A stretch of DNA of 64,000 nt, from assembly GCA_031310005.1 (NCBI GenBank), contig CM062386.1, forward strand, positions 1,860,001 to 1,924,000, read 5' to 3'. Under the pieces are notes generated by a model that worked only from the letters and a program-made list of their open reading frames with translations, was not told the DNA's origin and ran no database searches. A program made the position numbers and the translations under genes. This document shows, piece after piece, positions 22,810 to 34,771 of the stretch. How positions within the stretch are numbered: the first letter of the stretch is position 1; every line of letters starts with the position of its first letter. The stretch is from Dactylellina haptotyla (taxonomy: Eukaryota; Ascomycota; Orbiliomycetes; Orbiliales; Orbiliaceae).

Positions 22810-24530
22810 CTTGGAGAATGCGGCGTGGGTCCTCGACCCATTTAAGAGCGAGGAAGAAGAAAGGGAAGGAAGGAAGGAAGGCAAGCGAGCGGGAACGCAG
22901 CCTACCGCCCAATAATAACAAGGAGTCTGTCGAGCTAAAGGAAATCTGCAGCCCAAGAACGGAAACCAGAGAGACCATCGACGAGAGTTCGCAACAAAAC
23001 ACTTTCTCGAGGATCAATGGAATTGCTAACTATCATGCGAGCCAAGACCAGGTATTGGGAACCCTCTTTATCTCGGTGGAGCCTGCCTATATTACATTAA
23101 AAAGCCCACCGATTTAATATAAAATAGCATGACTGCCCCCTGAAAATTTCTCCAGTTGGAATGCTCCCGATTGTACCGATTGTACCGGTTTCACAATTGC
23201 AGTGTGCTTGCTATCTGTCCAGGTGCCCTCTTGAAAAAGACATCCCCCACCCACGTAGCCTCCAAGTCCACCCACGCTCCTCCCTGCTGGTGGTGGTGGC
23301 AGCAGTTTGTTTTCTCTCATTTCTTCAGCCCTGACCCGGATTAACTTTACGCTTGCCTCTGTTGGGGTTAAATCAGCTCATCGAAACCCACAAGATCGTG
23401 CCAGGTTGCCAAGGGCTGGGCCGGAAGACAAAGGGTGAGGGAGGATGACAATCGAGCCTGCAATCGCGCAGGTGTGAAATGTGCAAGGGCATTTGTTTTA
23501 CGATATCGACCATGGAGCATTGACATCAAGGACCATGGACGTATAAAACAAGAGACCGGTAAAATACATCTGACCTCAGTCAGTGTGCCATGATCCGAAT
23601 TCCGAGATCTGGTAACATGATGGTGCGCAAGCCCTCTCATTTAGGCAGTGTCTTCGCAGCCCTTTGTGACACACCTTTTCGCCCTTTTCCGTGCTTTTCC
23701 AGCAAACTTGTTCAACAATTAATAGGGCGAGATAAAGAGCAAGACGGAGCGAAAACTTGGCAATAAATGCCCAGAGGCGGCAAAACCTACCATCTTTCTC
23801 AATCGCCATTCGCGAGAGGTCGGGTTGTGTTGGCTGAGTCGTGGCCAATCATAGTATCGCGAAGGTCGGCCAGCTGCGCCTCAGTCGGTGGTCGGATTTT
23901 GCGCTTTTGTTGCTGCGGTACGTAATTTCCTCAGGCTCCAGCATACCACAAGCACAACATGTTAATATATAAGTTATATCATAGAGCCTCTGTCATAGTC
24001 TATTTGACGACGATCCTGGTTTTAGTATAACATTATCAGGTTCGAATCGCTGCCCGCAGCGAGTAGAGTCTGTGGCTGAGGAAGCCTTATTAAGGCGCCT
24101 TAGAGCCTCTGCGCACGTTGCAAGAAGCGAGATGTTATTCGAGGTCGCTGCTACCAAGCCAATGCGCCTTGACGACCGCCAACCGCAAACGACGCGTAGG
24201 TTACTACGTGCACTCGAAATTCTGGGCTGATGAACTATCGACTCCGCAAACTCCATATCCAGCTAGCTGTCCAGGATCGCCGCCTTGTTACTTCATAGTT
24301 TAATCTCTTGTAGATTAAAACTGCTGCGGACGCCGGTCGGCAACTTCAAACATAACGTTGTTTCGTTACACTGATGTTTCTAGCGAGGAATGTCATGGTC
24401 AGAATGAGAATACAGAATATTTAAAAAGGCAGTCACTGGAAACAAAGTATCGTAAGTTGGAATTCCGAAAAGCATCAGTTTCTCAAGCACTGCCGGTACC
24501 TCTTGTATTTGGCGCTGATATATCTTAAAA
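22810..24530. other. intergenic region
   Basis: This spacer holds the 5' flanks of two divergent genes. Short overlapping frames on both strands have no recognisable content. A GGTTCGAATCG (24039-24049) resembles a tRNA B box, but its A-box-like TAGTATAA lies only about 20 bases before it, so no tRNA is called. Confidence 0.4.
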
Positions 24531-26464
24531 ATGAAAAGCCTTTCAGTTTCTACGATGCATTTGCTATCCGGGTTGGCGTATCTCACGTCGGCAAGGATAC
24601 TCGCCGATGCGACGAGCAGTCCCGACTGCAAGTGTCGTCCCTCTCAATCATGTTGGCCGGATTCTCACGCTTGGTCAAGACTCAATATCACCACTGATGG
24701 CGCCCTGATTAAGACCATTCCCCCAGGAATAGTGTGTTATCCCGGCCCGGCGTACGATAAGGACGCCTGCGAGAAAATTAGCGAACTCTCGATCCATCAT
24801 GGATGGATATCCGACAATCCATTCAATGTCATGCACCCAGGATGGAACGGAAACCCTTGTCCTCCCACCAACAACACTGAAACCAACACGACTTGTAACG
24901 GCCTCCTAGGCGATCCCGTCTATGTTATCAATGCTACAGATGCCAGCCAAGTCGAAGCCGGTGTTAAATTTGCCAAGAAATATAACATCAGATTGATCAT
25001 TAAGAATACGGGTCATGAGTTCCTCGGCCGGTAAGCTACCTGAGTGTTGGCATCTAAACCGCGAAAGATAGGCTGCTAAGTTCCAAAACAGTTCATCAGG
25101 CGCACACTCTCTGAGAATCTGGACCCATAATATGCGGAAAGTTGAGTTCACTGAGAGCTTCAAACCCAAAAATTGTGCAAAGGTAGCCGCCCATTCGGCC
25201 GTTACCGTTGGTGCTGGTATGCAATGGAGAGATCTTGTGATCCAAGCTGCTCCACATAAAAAGCTCCTTGTAACCGGTGGAAACCCAACCGTTGGGTGTA
25301 TTGGCGGCTTCTTGCAAGGTGGCGGCCACTCTCCAGTCGGTAGCAAATATGGAATGGCTGTAGATCAAGTTCTCGAATTCAACTTGGTAACACCATCTGG
25401 AAAGTATATCACCGCGAACGAATGTGAAAATGCCGATTACTTTTGGGCTTTGCGAGGTGGCGGTGGAGGAACTTTCGGCGTGGTCACATCAGCAACTTTG
25501 AAGACCTATCCAACACAACCTATAAACCTAATGGTCCAAACATTCAACATGACTTCCAACGACACCGATATATTTTGGGATTTCATGGGTTATGTGAATT
25601 CGCAAATCCCGCGAATCTCGAGAGCTGGCCTGATGGGATACACCTTTATGTACGGCGATGGTACCGGAAAATTTGGCTACGCGGCAGCACTCCACATGGT
25701 TAATGGAAGCATTGAGGCAGGCACCGAAGCCCTTCAACCAATTTACGACACAGCCCTCACGGATAAATACAAGGACCATATTGTTGGACAACAACAGAAC
25801 GTTACGTTCCCAGATTTTGCGACTTACTTTATATACTTTTTTCAGGAAGAAAACGTCGGTAGTACCGCCGTTCTGCCAAGTCGCCTTCTGGACGAAAGAG
25901 CTTTGACGGAAGATCCAGTTTTCTTTGCCGACACCCTCAAAAAGATGTTCAATGGCTATGTTGGTGCCTATCTCAGCCATATCGTCGCAGGACCAGGGGT
26001 CGCCCAATACAAGAATGTCTCGATGGCATTAAACCCAGCGTGGAGACGCACATACAGTCACTTAGGTAAGTCCTCTTTACACTATTATGAGTGACTATCG
26101 TGCTAATAGAGCTCAAGTTGCGGGTTCCGGATGGGACACATCTGAACAGCGAGAACCCGTTGTCAGTTACGCGAAAAATGTGTTGGAATATAACTTGAGG
26201 AAGCTTGCCCCTGACTCTGGCCAATATTTGAATGAAGTATGTGATGCAACTATCTTACTCACAAACTGATGCTAATCAACTTAATAGGCGCTCTATGGTA
26301 GCGAAGGATGGCAGGCCGCCAACTGGGGAGAAAACTACCCACGTTTGTTTGAGTTCAAAAACAAAATTGACCCTGATGGTGTGATGTATTGTTTCAACTG
26401 CGTTGGTAGCGAGAAATGGGTTGAAGGCAAAAATGGTACCCTATGTCGCGCGGACTGGGCTTAG
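24531..26464 (+). CDS. secreted FAD-linked oxidase, berberine-bridge-enzyme-like
   Basis: Exons 24531-25030, 25092-26065, 26112-26236 and 26288-26464 give 591 residues. A leader ([20 protein letters not shown]) directs secretion. The FAD-binding (PCMH-type) domain shows [19 protein letters not shown] with H162 at the covalent FAD attachment position, then [31 protein letters not shown] and [17 protein letters not shown]. The C-terminal BBE domain ends [21 protein letters not shown], the usual terminal signature. There are several N-glycosylation sequons. Intron 2 is only 46 nt and ends TAGAG; the closer TAG would shift the frame. The substrate is open: sugars, alkaloids and polyketides are all used by relatives. 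No biosynthetic cluster surrounds it. Confidence 0.9.
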
Positions 26465-27036
26465 TTAATCTGTATATACAAATCTAAGTCAGGATGGTGT
26501 ATTGATAGCGAGAAACTAGCTACCGGTATGCCACGGCGAAGTCGTTAAAAAAATATTTCTTCTTTTCATGGAGATGTAGCAGATATTGTTTAGTATATAG
26601 TAAAGTATTAGGCTATAAAATTCTATTTTTAAACTGGGATTTCCCGTCTCACAACTTCTTGTGCTCCGAGATTGGCGCCTTTAGCCCAAAATTCCTGTCC
26701 CTGCGCATTCATAATAATAATTTGAGGATAGTTATCAGCATGTTAGAATTGGAATGTTTCAAATTTATAGCTATCTTATAATGATAAACTTACTACTGTG
26801 CCCCATGATGAGTGAACAGATATGTTGAGAATCATTGTACTGAATAAGGAAATGACAACCAACGCAACATAAATATAACTTGTAGTTCAATTTCTCACGA
26901 CTTAAAGAAATATCAGCAAAAGCAACCTAGGTAGGATTTTCGATGGCTACGATGCATCTGGTTCATATATCACAGCTTTGTAGTTCGTTGTCAGCAAAAT
27001 CAAAACTATTCGCTACACAGGAATTGGCACCTAACT
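26465..27036. other. intergenic region
   Basis: This A/T-rich spacer between the oxidase and the first subtilase gene holds no coding signal I can support. Confidence 0.4.
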
Positions 27037-29022
27037 ATGATGATAGGATATGCTTATCTTTTGTTTTATATTTTGGCTTTCTACACCGTACTTACTGGCG
27101 CCATCGTAGGACGAGATACGGCTTTGTGGTGGTTTGTTCCGAAGTCGAAATATTTGAAGGACAATGTCAAATTGGCCGTGATTCGCGCCAAACTGGTAAC
27201 TGTCGCAAAAGAGCACGGGGGTTCAGCAGACAGCATATATCCTGCGAAAAGTGAGCTTGGGACCCTTTTCTTTACTCTCGAGTTGCCAATAGGTATCTCT
27301 CCCGAGAGTGCTTGGCGGTCTCTTAAGTTTTTTGTAAGTGTAATAATGCAACAGGAACCTTTTGTGCTTGCATAAAATATCTAATATTGACTTCCTTCTG
27401 ACTAGCTTATCTCGTGGGGCGAGGTACCGTATGAAATCATCGATATCCCGATCCAGGAACATGTCAAGCCGAAGCCGGGGCTTTGGAGACCCAAAAACCC
27501 GCAAGAGGGCCATTTCAATAAAACTAGAAATCCAATTCATCCTCGGGCGCCGCCATCCGGAGCAGACTTACAGAAAATAGAAGTTTTCAGAGAACCGTTT
27601 TACGAAATGCAAAAGTTATCACAGCCACCCGGTGTAAAAATGAGTGATCTAAACGGGTTCTATTTCCGAAGAAGCAATGCGTTGGGGGAAGGGGTGACGG
27701 TATATATGGCTGACACCGGAGCATATATTTGGCATAAGGTAAAACTAGGGTCAAACGACATAGTATTAAGCAGCTAGTCGTAGGCTACTCTAATTTTATA
27801 TAAGCTAAGAAAGTTAATATGTAAAAACTAGGAATTCCAAGGTATGAATTTGATAGATTATCTTTGGGCGGGCCCGGTAAGTATATTTGGAAATAATTGC
27901 CGTAATTGCTTCCTAAATCTGTGTGGAGGACCTTAATAGCGGGCACTTTTTCTAACTAGCATAACCTAGGGTGCGGGGAACGTGAAGAGAGACTTTCTGC
28001 ATCACGGTTATCACGGGACTGCTATTTTAAGCAAAATTGCTGGGAAACGGGTTGGTACAGCGCCAAATGCCGACATAGTCGTAGTGCAATGTATCAACGG
28101 CAAGGGAGAAATAACGACAGCTCACTACTTTGATTGCCTATTGAGGATTTACGACCATATTGTGAAGAATAAGCCTCGAGCAGCTATTATAAACATGTCG
28201 TGGAGCTTCGATACTATCGATCATTCGGTCCCCGGATTAGCGCTAATAAAGGAACCCTCAACGGAAGAAGAACCAGATCGCGTTCCGACCAACGAGATAA
28301 TAGAGAGATATTCTTTCTTTCTTATCTCCGAGTTTGAGAAACTGGGTGTCAAGCTGGTCACCTCATCGGGAAATTCTACACCTGTAGGTACTATATTGCT
28401 TCTATAAAGGGACCAGTACGGCATCTGGCCTTGCGAGACAAAAACCACGTACTTGAAACAGATTATCCCATTGACTTCCAGTCTCTGGGAAGTCGGTCGC
28501 AAGTTTCCACTGGTTCCAACTGACAGACTAAACTGCGAAGGGAACACCTCTATCACTTCCAGCTCGACAGATCGGTGCATTTAAGAATACTTTGATTGTA
28601 GTTGGCGGCAGCGGACTGGACGATGAGAATAAATGGCAATCTGTGAAAGAAATGAGGTGTTGGGCGCCCGGAACGAATGTACAGGTCGCAGGCTACGACG
28701 AAACGGGTTCCGATATCCTGACTCCTGTGGATGGAACATCAGTTTGTAAGTGTCATATAGCTACCATCTTACGAGCCATCTAATATCATATCTTCACTGA
28801 CTTGAAACTGACTTGATGACAGCTAGCCCTACTGTTGCAGGGGTGCTTGCCTCTTTCATATCTGCAGGTCTCACTCCTAATAATGCCGTTCAACAACTCT
28901 ATAAATCATGTCACAAGAGAGTCCCAAACGGCGTTCCGATCGTATTTAATGGGATTCAACATGCAGAGTGGCCCCGTGTATATAGTCAACAAGAGCAATC
29001 TGAAGAGTATATTCTTCCTTAA
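27037..29022 (+). CDS. secreted S8 subtilisin-like serine protease, triad intact
   Basis: Exons 27037-27333, 27406-27738, 27832-27876, 27970-28383, 28541-28745 and 28823-29022 give 497 residues. The signal peptide (MMIGYAYLLFYILAFYTVLT) and a propeptide-like region precede a peptidase core. The Asp box is VTVYMADTGAYIWH (D202), the His box HGYHGTAILSKIAG (H240), the oxyanion region VTSSGNST and the Ser box DGTSVSSPTVAG (S430). All catalytic residues are present. Intron 4 (28384-28540, 157 nt) is longer than the rest; its acceptor is the least certain junction, and 28568 is an in-frame alternative. The gene ends soon after the core with no C-terminal domain. Target proteins are unknown. It is paralogous to the next gene: two introns have identical position and phase. 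Confidence 0.82.
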
Positions 29023-29857
29023 AATCTTGTCTTTCTTAGAACTACCGATATCCAGGCAGATATATTTTTCTATTTAGCTTCTCGGTCTAAGGTTCAGTAA
29101 CTTGGTCATGGAATAAATTATAAATAACTTTTTTTTTCAGGCTACTTTGTATTTAAACACGCGCATCTACTTTTATATCGTTGCCTAACTGTTTCGAGTG
29201 TTGTACTGTTGCATGAATTGGGCTTTAGATTATATAGACTAAATTTGAAGAATAGTTTTTGAACGGATACAAGAAATTAAAAATGACAAATTTGTGTTAT
29301 GAAATCGCAGACACCCTCAACCTCTTCCAACTATCGAGAACAATTCTTACATAACATAACCAATTTTATCTTATAAATATTGTGCGATACCTAACCGTCC
29401 TGGAATTAATTAGTAACTCAAGCTAGCAAGGCTTCTTTCGAAGCTTTCCCTATTGCTAAATTTAAATAGAATAATTTGTGTTGCTGTGCAATCACAACTG
29501 CCGCTGAAGTAACTGCGTAGACGTCCAGTTGCATGTTGGCAACGCTAATATGAAACTGATAGAGGTTTCGGATAAACTACGGCTGGATAAGAACGAGAAA
29601 AACGTATGAAATGGAGCTCAATCAATATCTTGAGGAAGATGACCTGTCTGGCAACTATGAAACTACCAAAAGAGATGATATACAAGTTGGTCGACTATAG
29701 CTTTATTCTATCCGAAAGACGAATACCGATGCATCCTATACTGACCTCTAAATATGAAGCTACACTGGTTCAAATTAGCACTTTTAATAACTAATCTGTC
29801 GCTCGCTACAGCTGGAATGTCAGGCTTCGCTGGCTCGGCCCGCGTCTAAATCAACGC
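29023..29857. other. spacer between tandem subtilase genes, with stray signal-peptide frame
   Basis: Most of it is A/T-rich with no gene. From ATG 29754 a 31-codon frame encodes MKLHWFKLALLITNLSLATA, a textbook signal peptide, ending at TAA 29847-29849. It is just upstream of, but out of frame with, the next gene, and I find no GT-AG intron that would join them in frame. Confidence 0.5.
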
Positions 29858-32800
29858 ATGATAGCCGCTCCTCACAATGGGGGCGTTGAACCCACCGACT
29901 GGGTGTTCCTGATAAAGAAGAAATCTCGAAAATCGCGGCAGATCAGAACCCTTAGGTCTGCGATACAAGGAATCAAAAAGGATAGCGATAATACGAGATA
30001 CTGGGAAGGGTCAGAAACAAGCATTGGAACGTGGTACTTTTGCTTTTACGCGGATCGTCGGGATGCAGTTCAATTGTTCCACGATCATAGAGCGGTTGTG
30101 AGTGTATCTTCGTAGTGATATTTTAGACCCTAATGCTAGAGAATATTCTGACATGCAATGAATATCTAAGATCTAAAGCTGGAGATCTTTCATAAACCTA
30201 TACGATTATAGAAAAATGGAAACCGTCCCGAGCTCAGTTTTCTTTCGTCGTGGAATTGTAACCCCAATGAACGAAAGTCAATCGGCGCCAATGGTTTCTC
30301 CCGCAAACACGACAGCTGCAGGTTTTAACGTAGAAAACCAGCCTCGACAAATCCTCTCAGCTCGAGCGCCCCCGGATCCGTTCTTTGACATTGATTATCA
30401 ACTTTCATTGCCACGAGATCTAAAGGCTTTAGCTGCAGCTCCCTACATGTGGCGAACTCCCCTGGGGCAGGAAGAATGGGCTAGTAAGGAGTACTTGTAT
30501 AATCTGCGGCCGGGGATTGGCTCCTATATTTATGTGATTGGTAAAGGAGCCGATATAGACCATCCGGTAAGCAGTAATCGAATCAAGATGACAGAATAAA
30601 TCGTTTGGAATAAAGTAATGACTTATAATGTTACCATCTAGGAATTCTCTCATATCTCACGCGCAGGTAAAACGAATTGGATCAGGTAAGGAGCTAGTCA
30701 GTTCGACATAAATATTGAATAACCGAATTTACTAGATACATAAATCGGTAATCTAGAGCCGCTCCCTTCCCTGTTCCGAAAAACATCTATCGTGATTTTT
30801 CATGGGGCTCTTCTACCGGAATCCTTGGTCGGATCGTCGGGAATACGGTTGGAGTAGCCCGGAACGCAGACTTCGTTTACTGCCTCGTAGCAGACTCTCA
30901 GGGTAGAACGTCGCGGTTACACTATCTTGATATACTCTTGAAAATCTACATAGAAGGCGTCAAGGGTCTCTTCGAGAGAAAGAATATTATAATAAGCATG
31001 TCTTGGCTCTTCTTGGAAGAAGAAGAGGATCTGAACGACACATATAAAGAAGCGTTCGATATGGCTCTCAAGGCTGCTATTTTGGAGGTGATTGAAAACT
31101 TGGTTAACTTAAGGGTAATTTTTGTGCTGCCTGTGGGTAGCTCTAAGGTATATATACGTGGATTTTGGTCTGAAATAAGTTTTTCATTTTTCATTTTTTC
31201 ATTAACAAACCGTGATTCTTATAGGAGGCCCAAGGAAGCCCTGAAACGCCAGTCCCCGTTCATGGATTCCCACTGGTCAAAAGTTTAACCGCGAAATACA
31301 ATAATTATATGATCACAGTTGGCGGTGTGGAGATGCGGGACTGGACAAACTACTACCAGACAGATAAGAATTTAGAGATATGGGCTCCCGCAGTTGGCGT
31401 TAGGATACCCAAGAACCGGCGTCCTTTTAATATTTTGGAAGTCCCACCTGCCTCTGCAGATATTGCAGGTCATTATGCCAATGTAGACGGACCTTGTTAT
31501 GGTAAACTGAAACCCCCTCCCCCTCTATAGATTATAGAAATCTCTTCAAAGCAAGCTAAACTAGAGTTGAATAATAGGCGCAGCAACAGTGGCAGGTTTG
31601 TTAGCGTATTTCGCGGGTATGGATTTACGCCTGCCAGAAGCAAGACTGTTAATGCTTGCGTACGCGTATCCTCGTGACCCAATAGGTTCTGCGGAGTCGC
31701 TGTTCGAAGAACAAAGAAGGCCATATGTGATATACAATGGTGTTCGCGGGCGGTGTAGAGACGGAGAGGGTCTTTACGGACCGCTGACGAGAAATCTTAT
31801 ATACCAGAATAAAAGAAAACTACTAGACGCGGCAAAACGTATGATGTATAATCGAAAGTTGGAGGAAGGGATTCCCTTCGATATAGATATAAATATCAAG
31901 AAACGGCAGGCATCAGGGGCCAGCGATCCTTCGAATGCGACGGAGAGCTTTTGGCTAGATGCTTGTCCTCTACGAACTAGCTCGTCGAGCTCTACGAGCA
32001 TCACTAGTACTATGAGCAGCACTAGTACTGTGAGCAGCACTATTACTATGAGTAGTATAAGTACTATGAGCAGCATCGGGACTAGTAGTATGACTGAAAG
32101 TAGCATTGCAACTACAACCATAGTATCGGGGACCACCACGGTAACAAGTAGTACACCAGAAGGTACAAGGACAATAACTGATCTGACCTCCCTACCCGCG
32201 CTTTCTAGCATCCAGATCACAATCGGTCCATCTAAACCTCCCGCACCACCGACACCAACTCCAGTAGAGCCGCCGCCACAAGAAGAACCCGTGCCGACGC
32301 TTGATCTAGTGCACGATAATCTGGTCGGAGAGCTTTCTTAGACCGATAACCTCTCGTTACTTTGGTCCATCCCTGCCGGTCTAGGGGCTTTCGTTTGTCT
32401 AGTACTCCCATTGAAGAGTGGTGGGAACTTTACCAGCACGATCACTGTTTCCGGGTACGAGACGAAAGTAGTCACATTGTCGGATCTATCGAGGTTCGAT
32501 TTGACCAAGATACCGTTCATTCCCACACCGCCACCGGCGCTGGGTGAAATAACAGAAACATTTTCCAATAATACCAAATACTACAGCGACTACCAGCTCC
32601 GATTTCCCCAGTAAAACAGCCGAACCAGCACCCTCGAAATCGAATCCGATTATTCGCCACCACTGCTTCGGGTTGCATTTTAAAGAAGACGAGAAGAAAC
32701 AAAAGGCAGAGCCTTCAAGTGGGCCATCTGAGGAGAAACGATGGATAGAACACTTGGGTCCCGAGTTTCACTATCTGAACCGCGACAAGGTTGCAAAGTT

Positions 32801-33566
32801 GATTGAGAGCGATCAGGTATGCGGTGACAAAAATCACCAGAGTTCACAGGGAGATCCGGGTCTTTAACAGGAGTCTTCTACGAGGGGAGTCCAGAAGATG
32901 TCGAAATATCGCTGTCATGGACTAATGGGCCCCCGAGTAAGCAAGAATGTCGGACTCAACTTTTTCATATATTAGGTGAATAAACTAACCCTACCCTAAC
33001 CCGAAATTTGCTCGATAAATGAATACTAATACAATAAATCCTGGAAAGACGGTTGCGACGGTGACGATCCTAGGAATCCGTGGAATTGGAAAGCCGGTGG
33101 TGAACGCTACATCAACTGGAATACATACTACACCATAGAACCCCGCTGGTACTACCGCAAGCCACCAGGTAACAAAGACGCCGGTTGTAAGATCTGGGTG
33201 GAGAACGGGCACGCTCGGGCGAGAATCTGGGGGTACGGCTTTAACGACGCCGCGGAAGATATCGACGATACAAAGGAAAAGCCCAGGCGAATAGGGATCG
33301 GAGAGTCATACTTCTACGCTGCGATTTCTAGATGCGGTTTCTGGGATGGCAGTTGGTGGTGGGCGGCGTTCACACCGGAGCCTAAGAGGGAGGCGAGGTT
33401 CGAGTGGACTGTGATTACGGGGTTTAATATCGGATTGTTTAAGAATAGGAGGGGGGTGGTGAGTCGGGCGTGTGTGGAGAAGGTGATTAGGGAGGCTTCT
33501 GGGATTGGTGATGTTGTGTGTAGTGATAAGGACCCTGCGGGGGTTAATATGACAGATTATAATTGA
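29858..33566 (+). CDS. subtilase-like pseudoprotease with Ser/Thr linker and Cys-containing C-terminal domain
   Basis: Model exons: 29858-30111, 30212-30566, 30642-30685, 30757-31147, 31225-31501, 31578-32263, 32342-32543, 32587-32823, 32871-32975, 33049-33566; about 1022 residues. A propeptide-like start is followed by a subtilase core without catalysts. The Asp box reads YIYVIGKGADIDHPEF (Asp becomes Gly), the His box DFSWGSSTGILGRIVG (His lost) and the Ser box DGPCYGAATVAG (Ser aligns with Cys). A linker with an 18-nt repeat and a Pro-rich stretch follow. The C-terminal domain VCGVFYEGSPEDVEISLSW ... DGCDGDDPRNPWNWKAGG ... ARIWGYGFNDAAED resembles the terminal domain of many secreted fungal proteins. 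The 5' exon is uncertain. An in-frame TAG (32339-32341) ends a good acceptor (CTTTCTTAG), so I infer an intron 32264-32341; its donor GTAGAG is weak. Confidence 0.65.
32006..32077 (+). repeat. 18-nt coding tandem repeat
   Basis: Four copies of an 18-base unit (consensus AGTACTATGAGCAGCACT) encode STMSST-type hexapeptides in the linker of the pseudoprotease. Confidence 0.8.
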
Positions 33567-34771
33567 GCACGGCGGAGTTATCCGAATTTAAAACGCAAGG
33601 TACTTATATAATTCTCTTACACTGTGGGTGTTTAGTTTTTTTCATTTATTTAATTTTCGCAAGTTTTGTGGTTTTCTAGATGTCCGAAGAGGATCATGGT
33701 GAAGCTTCGACAGGAAAATCAACATGCGATGAATATCTGAACATTATTTTCAAATTTAAGGCTATATATAATTATTTACTCAATTTCTCTGTTGTACCAA
33801 AATGCTTCGTTTGTGAGAAGAGAGACCAGCATAACTCTCTAGACTCCGAAGTCCTCTACCGACGAGAGGTCGAATTGCGCTCCAAGTTTCACATAGACGA
33901 TACCCTACCAGGATCACATGTGCGCGTAAACTTAAAAACCCAGGACACCCCGATCTTCGAATATTAAAATATACCATCTTCTAATAAATATCAAAGCTTC
34001 GCACGGATCCAGTGGTAACCCCGCACCAGATCACCCGTCGACGTCCTCGAGCTAGCTCCCTGATTGGTCCCCTGCGAAAGTTTTCTATTGTTGTCCAGCT
34101 GTGGTATTTCGTCAATCCCGTTTCAGCACACATCACTCACAATCCAACAAACAAATCAAAAAGCTTGTAAAACTGAAAGAACAAGGAATCCCGATATCCG
34201 TCTACCACCCAAAAAAAGTTTATTGGCAGGTACACATGCCAGGGGAAGGAAGATCTCAAGCCAAGACGGGTAGAAGGAGCGTCCTCGACGGCTTACGTTT
34301 GGGAAGATGCCTAAGATAACAGATTCCGGCCTCCTTCTTGTTCCGGTAGGTGCGCACCGATCGCAGCTATCATAGGCAACCTATGCGCAACACGGGACCC
34401 CGTTTAATTTATAATACTGCTGCGTACAAGCAGATAAAAAGTATACGCACGGATTACAGCGACGGACTGACAGATATGGGGGTGAGCACAATCTCGGAAT
34501 TGGAATGCTTGGTCTGACAGGGTCGTGGGCTTGGACGGCGGAGTGGTCGTATCGTACCTGCGGTGCATATCAATATCAAATTGGCGGTCGATCAGCTGGG
34601 TGGGTTTCCAGGCGGGTATAAAATGATACGATATCCGTCACGAAAGAAACCCCTTCTTCTTTTTCTGTTTCTCTTTTTTCTACAGCTGTGCCAAGATTAT
34701 TATATATATTTATAAATATATTCCATCCAGCTGTTTGCGGTTACAAATTATTTCGAAAACGGTCAATTACG
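33567..34771. other. intergenic region and carboxypeptidase promoter
   Basis: A 95-codon frame (33680-33967, MSEEDHGEASTGKST...) has a real ATG and a C-x2-C pair (CFVCEK) but no family or splice partner; I leave it uncalled. A TATA box is at 34617-34624. Confidence 0.4.
34617..34624 (+). promoter_or_regulatory. TATA box of the carboxypeptidase gene
   Basis: TATAAAAT lies 155 bases before the ATG at 34772, followed by a C/T-rich leader, the usual order in strongly expressed fungal genes. Confidence 0.6.

Noticed and set aside
24020-24060. tRNA gene
   Set aside because: A good GGTTCGAATC B box, but the only A-box-like motif is about 20 nt away, too close for a tRNA.
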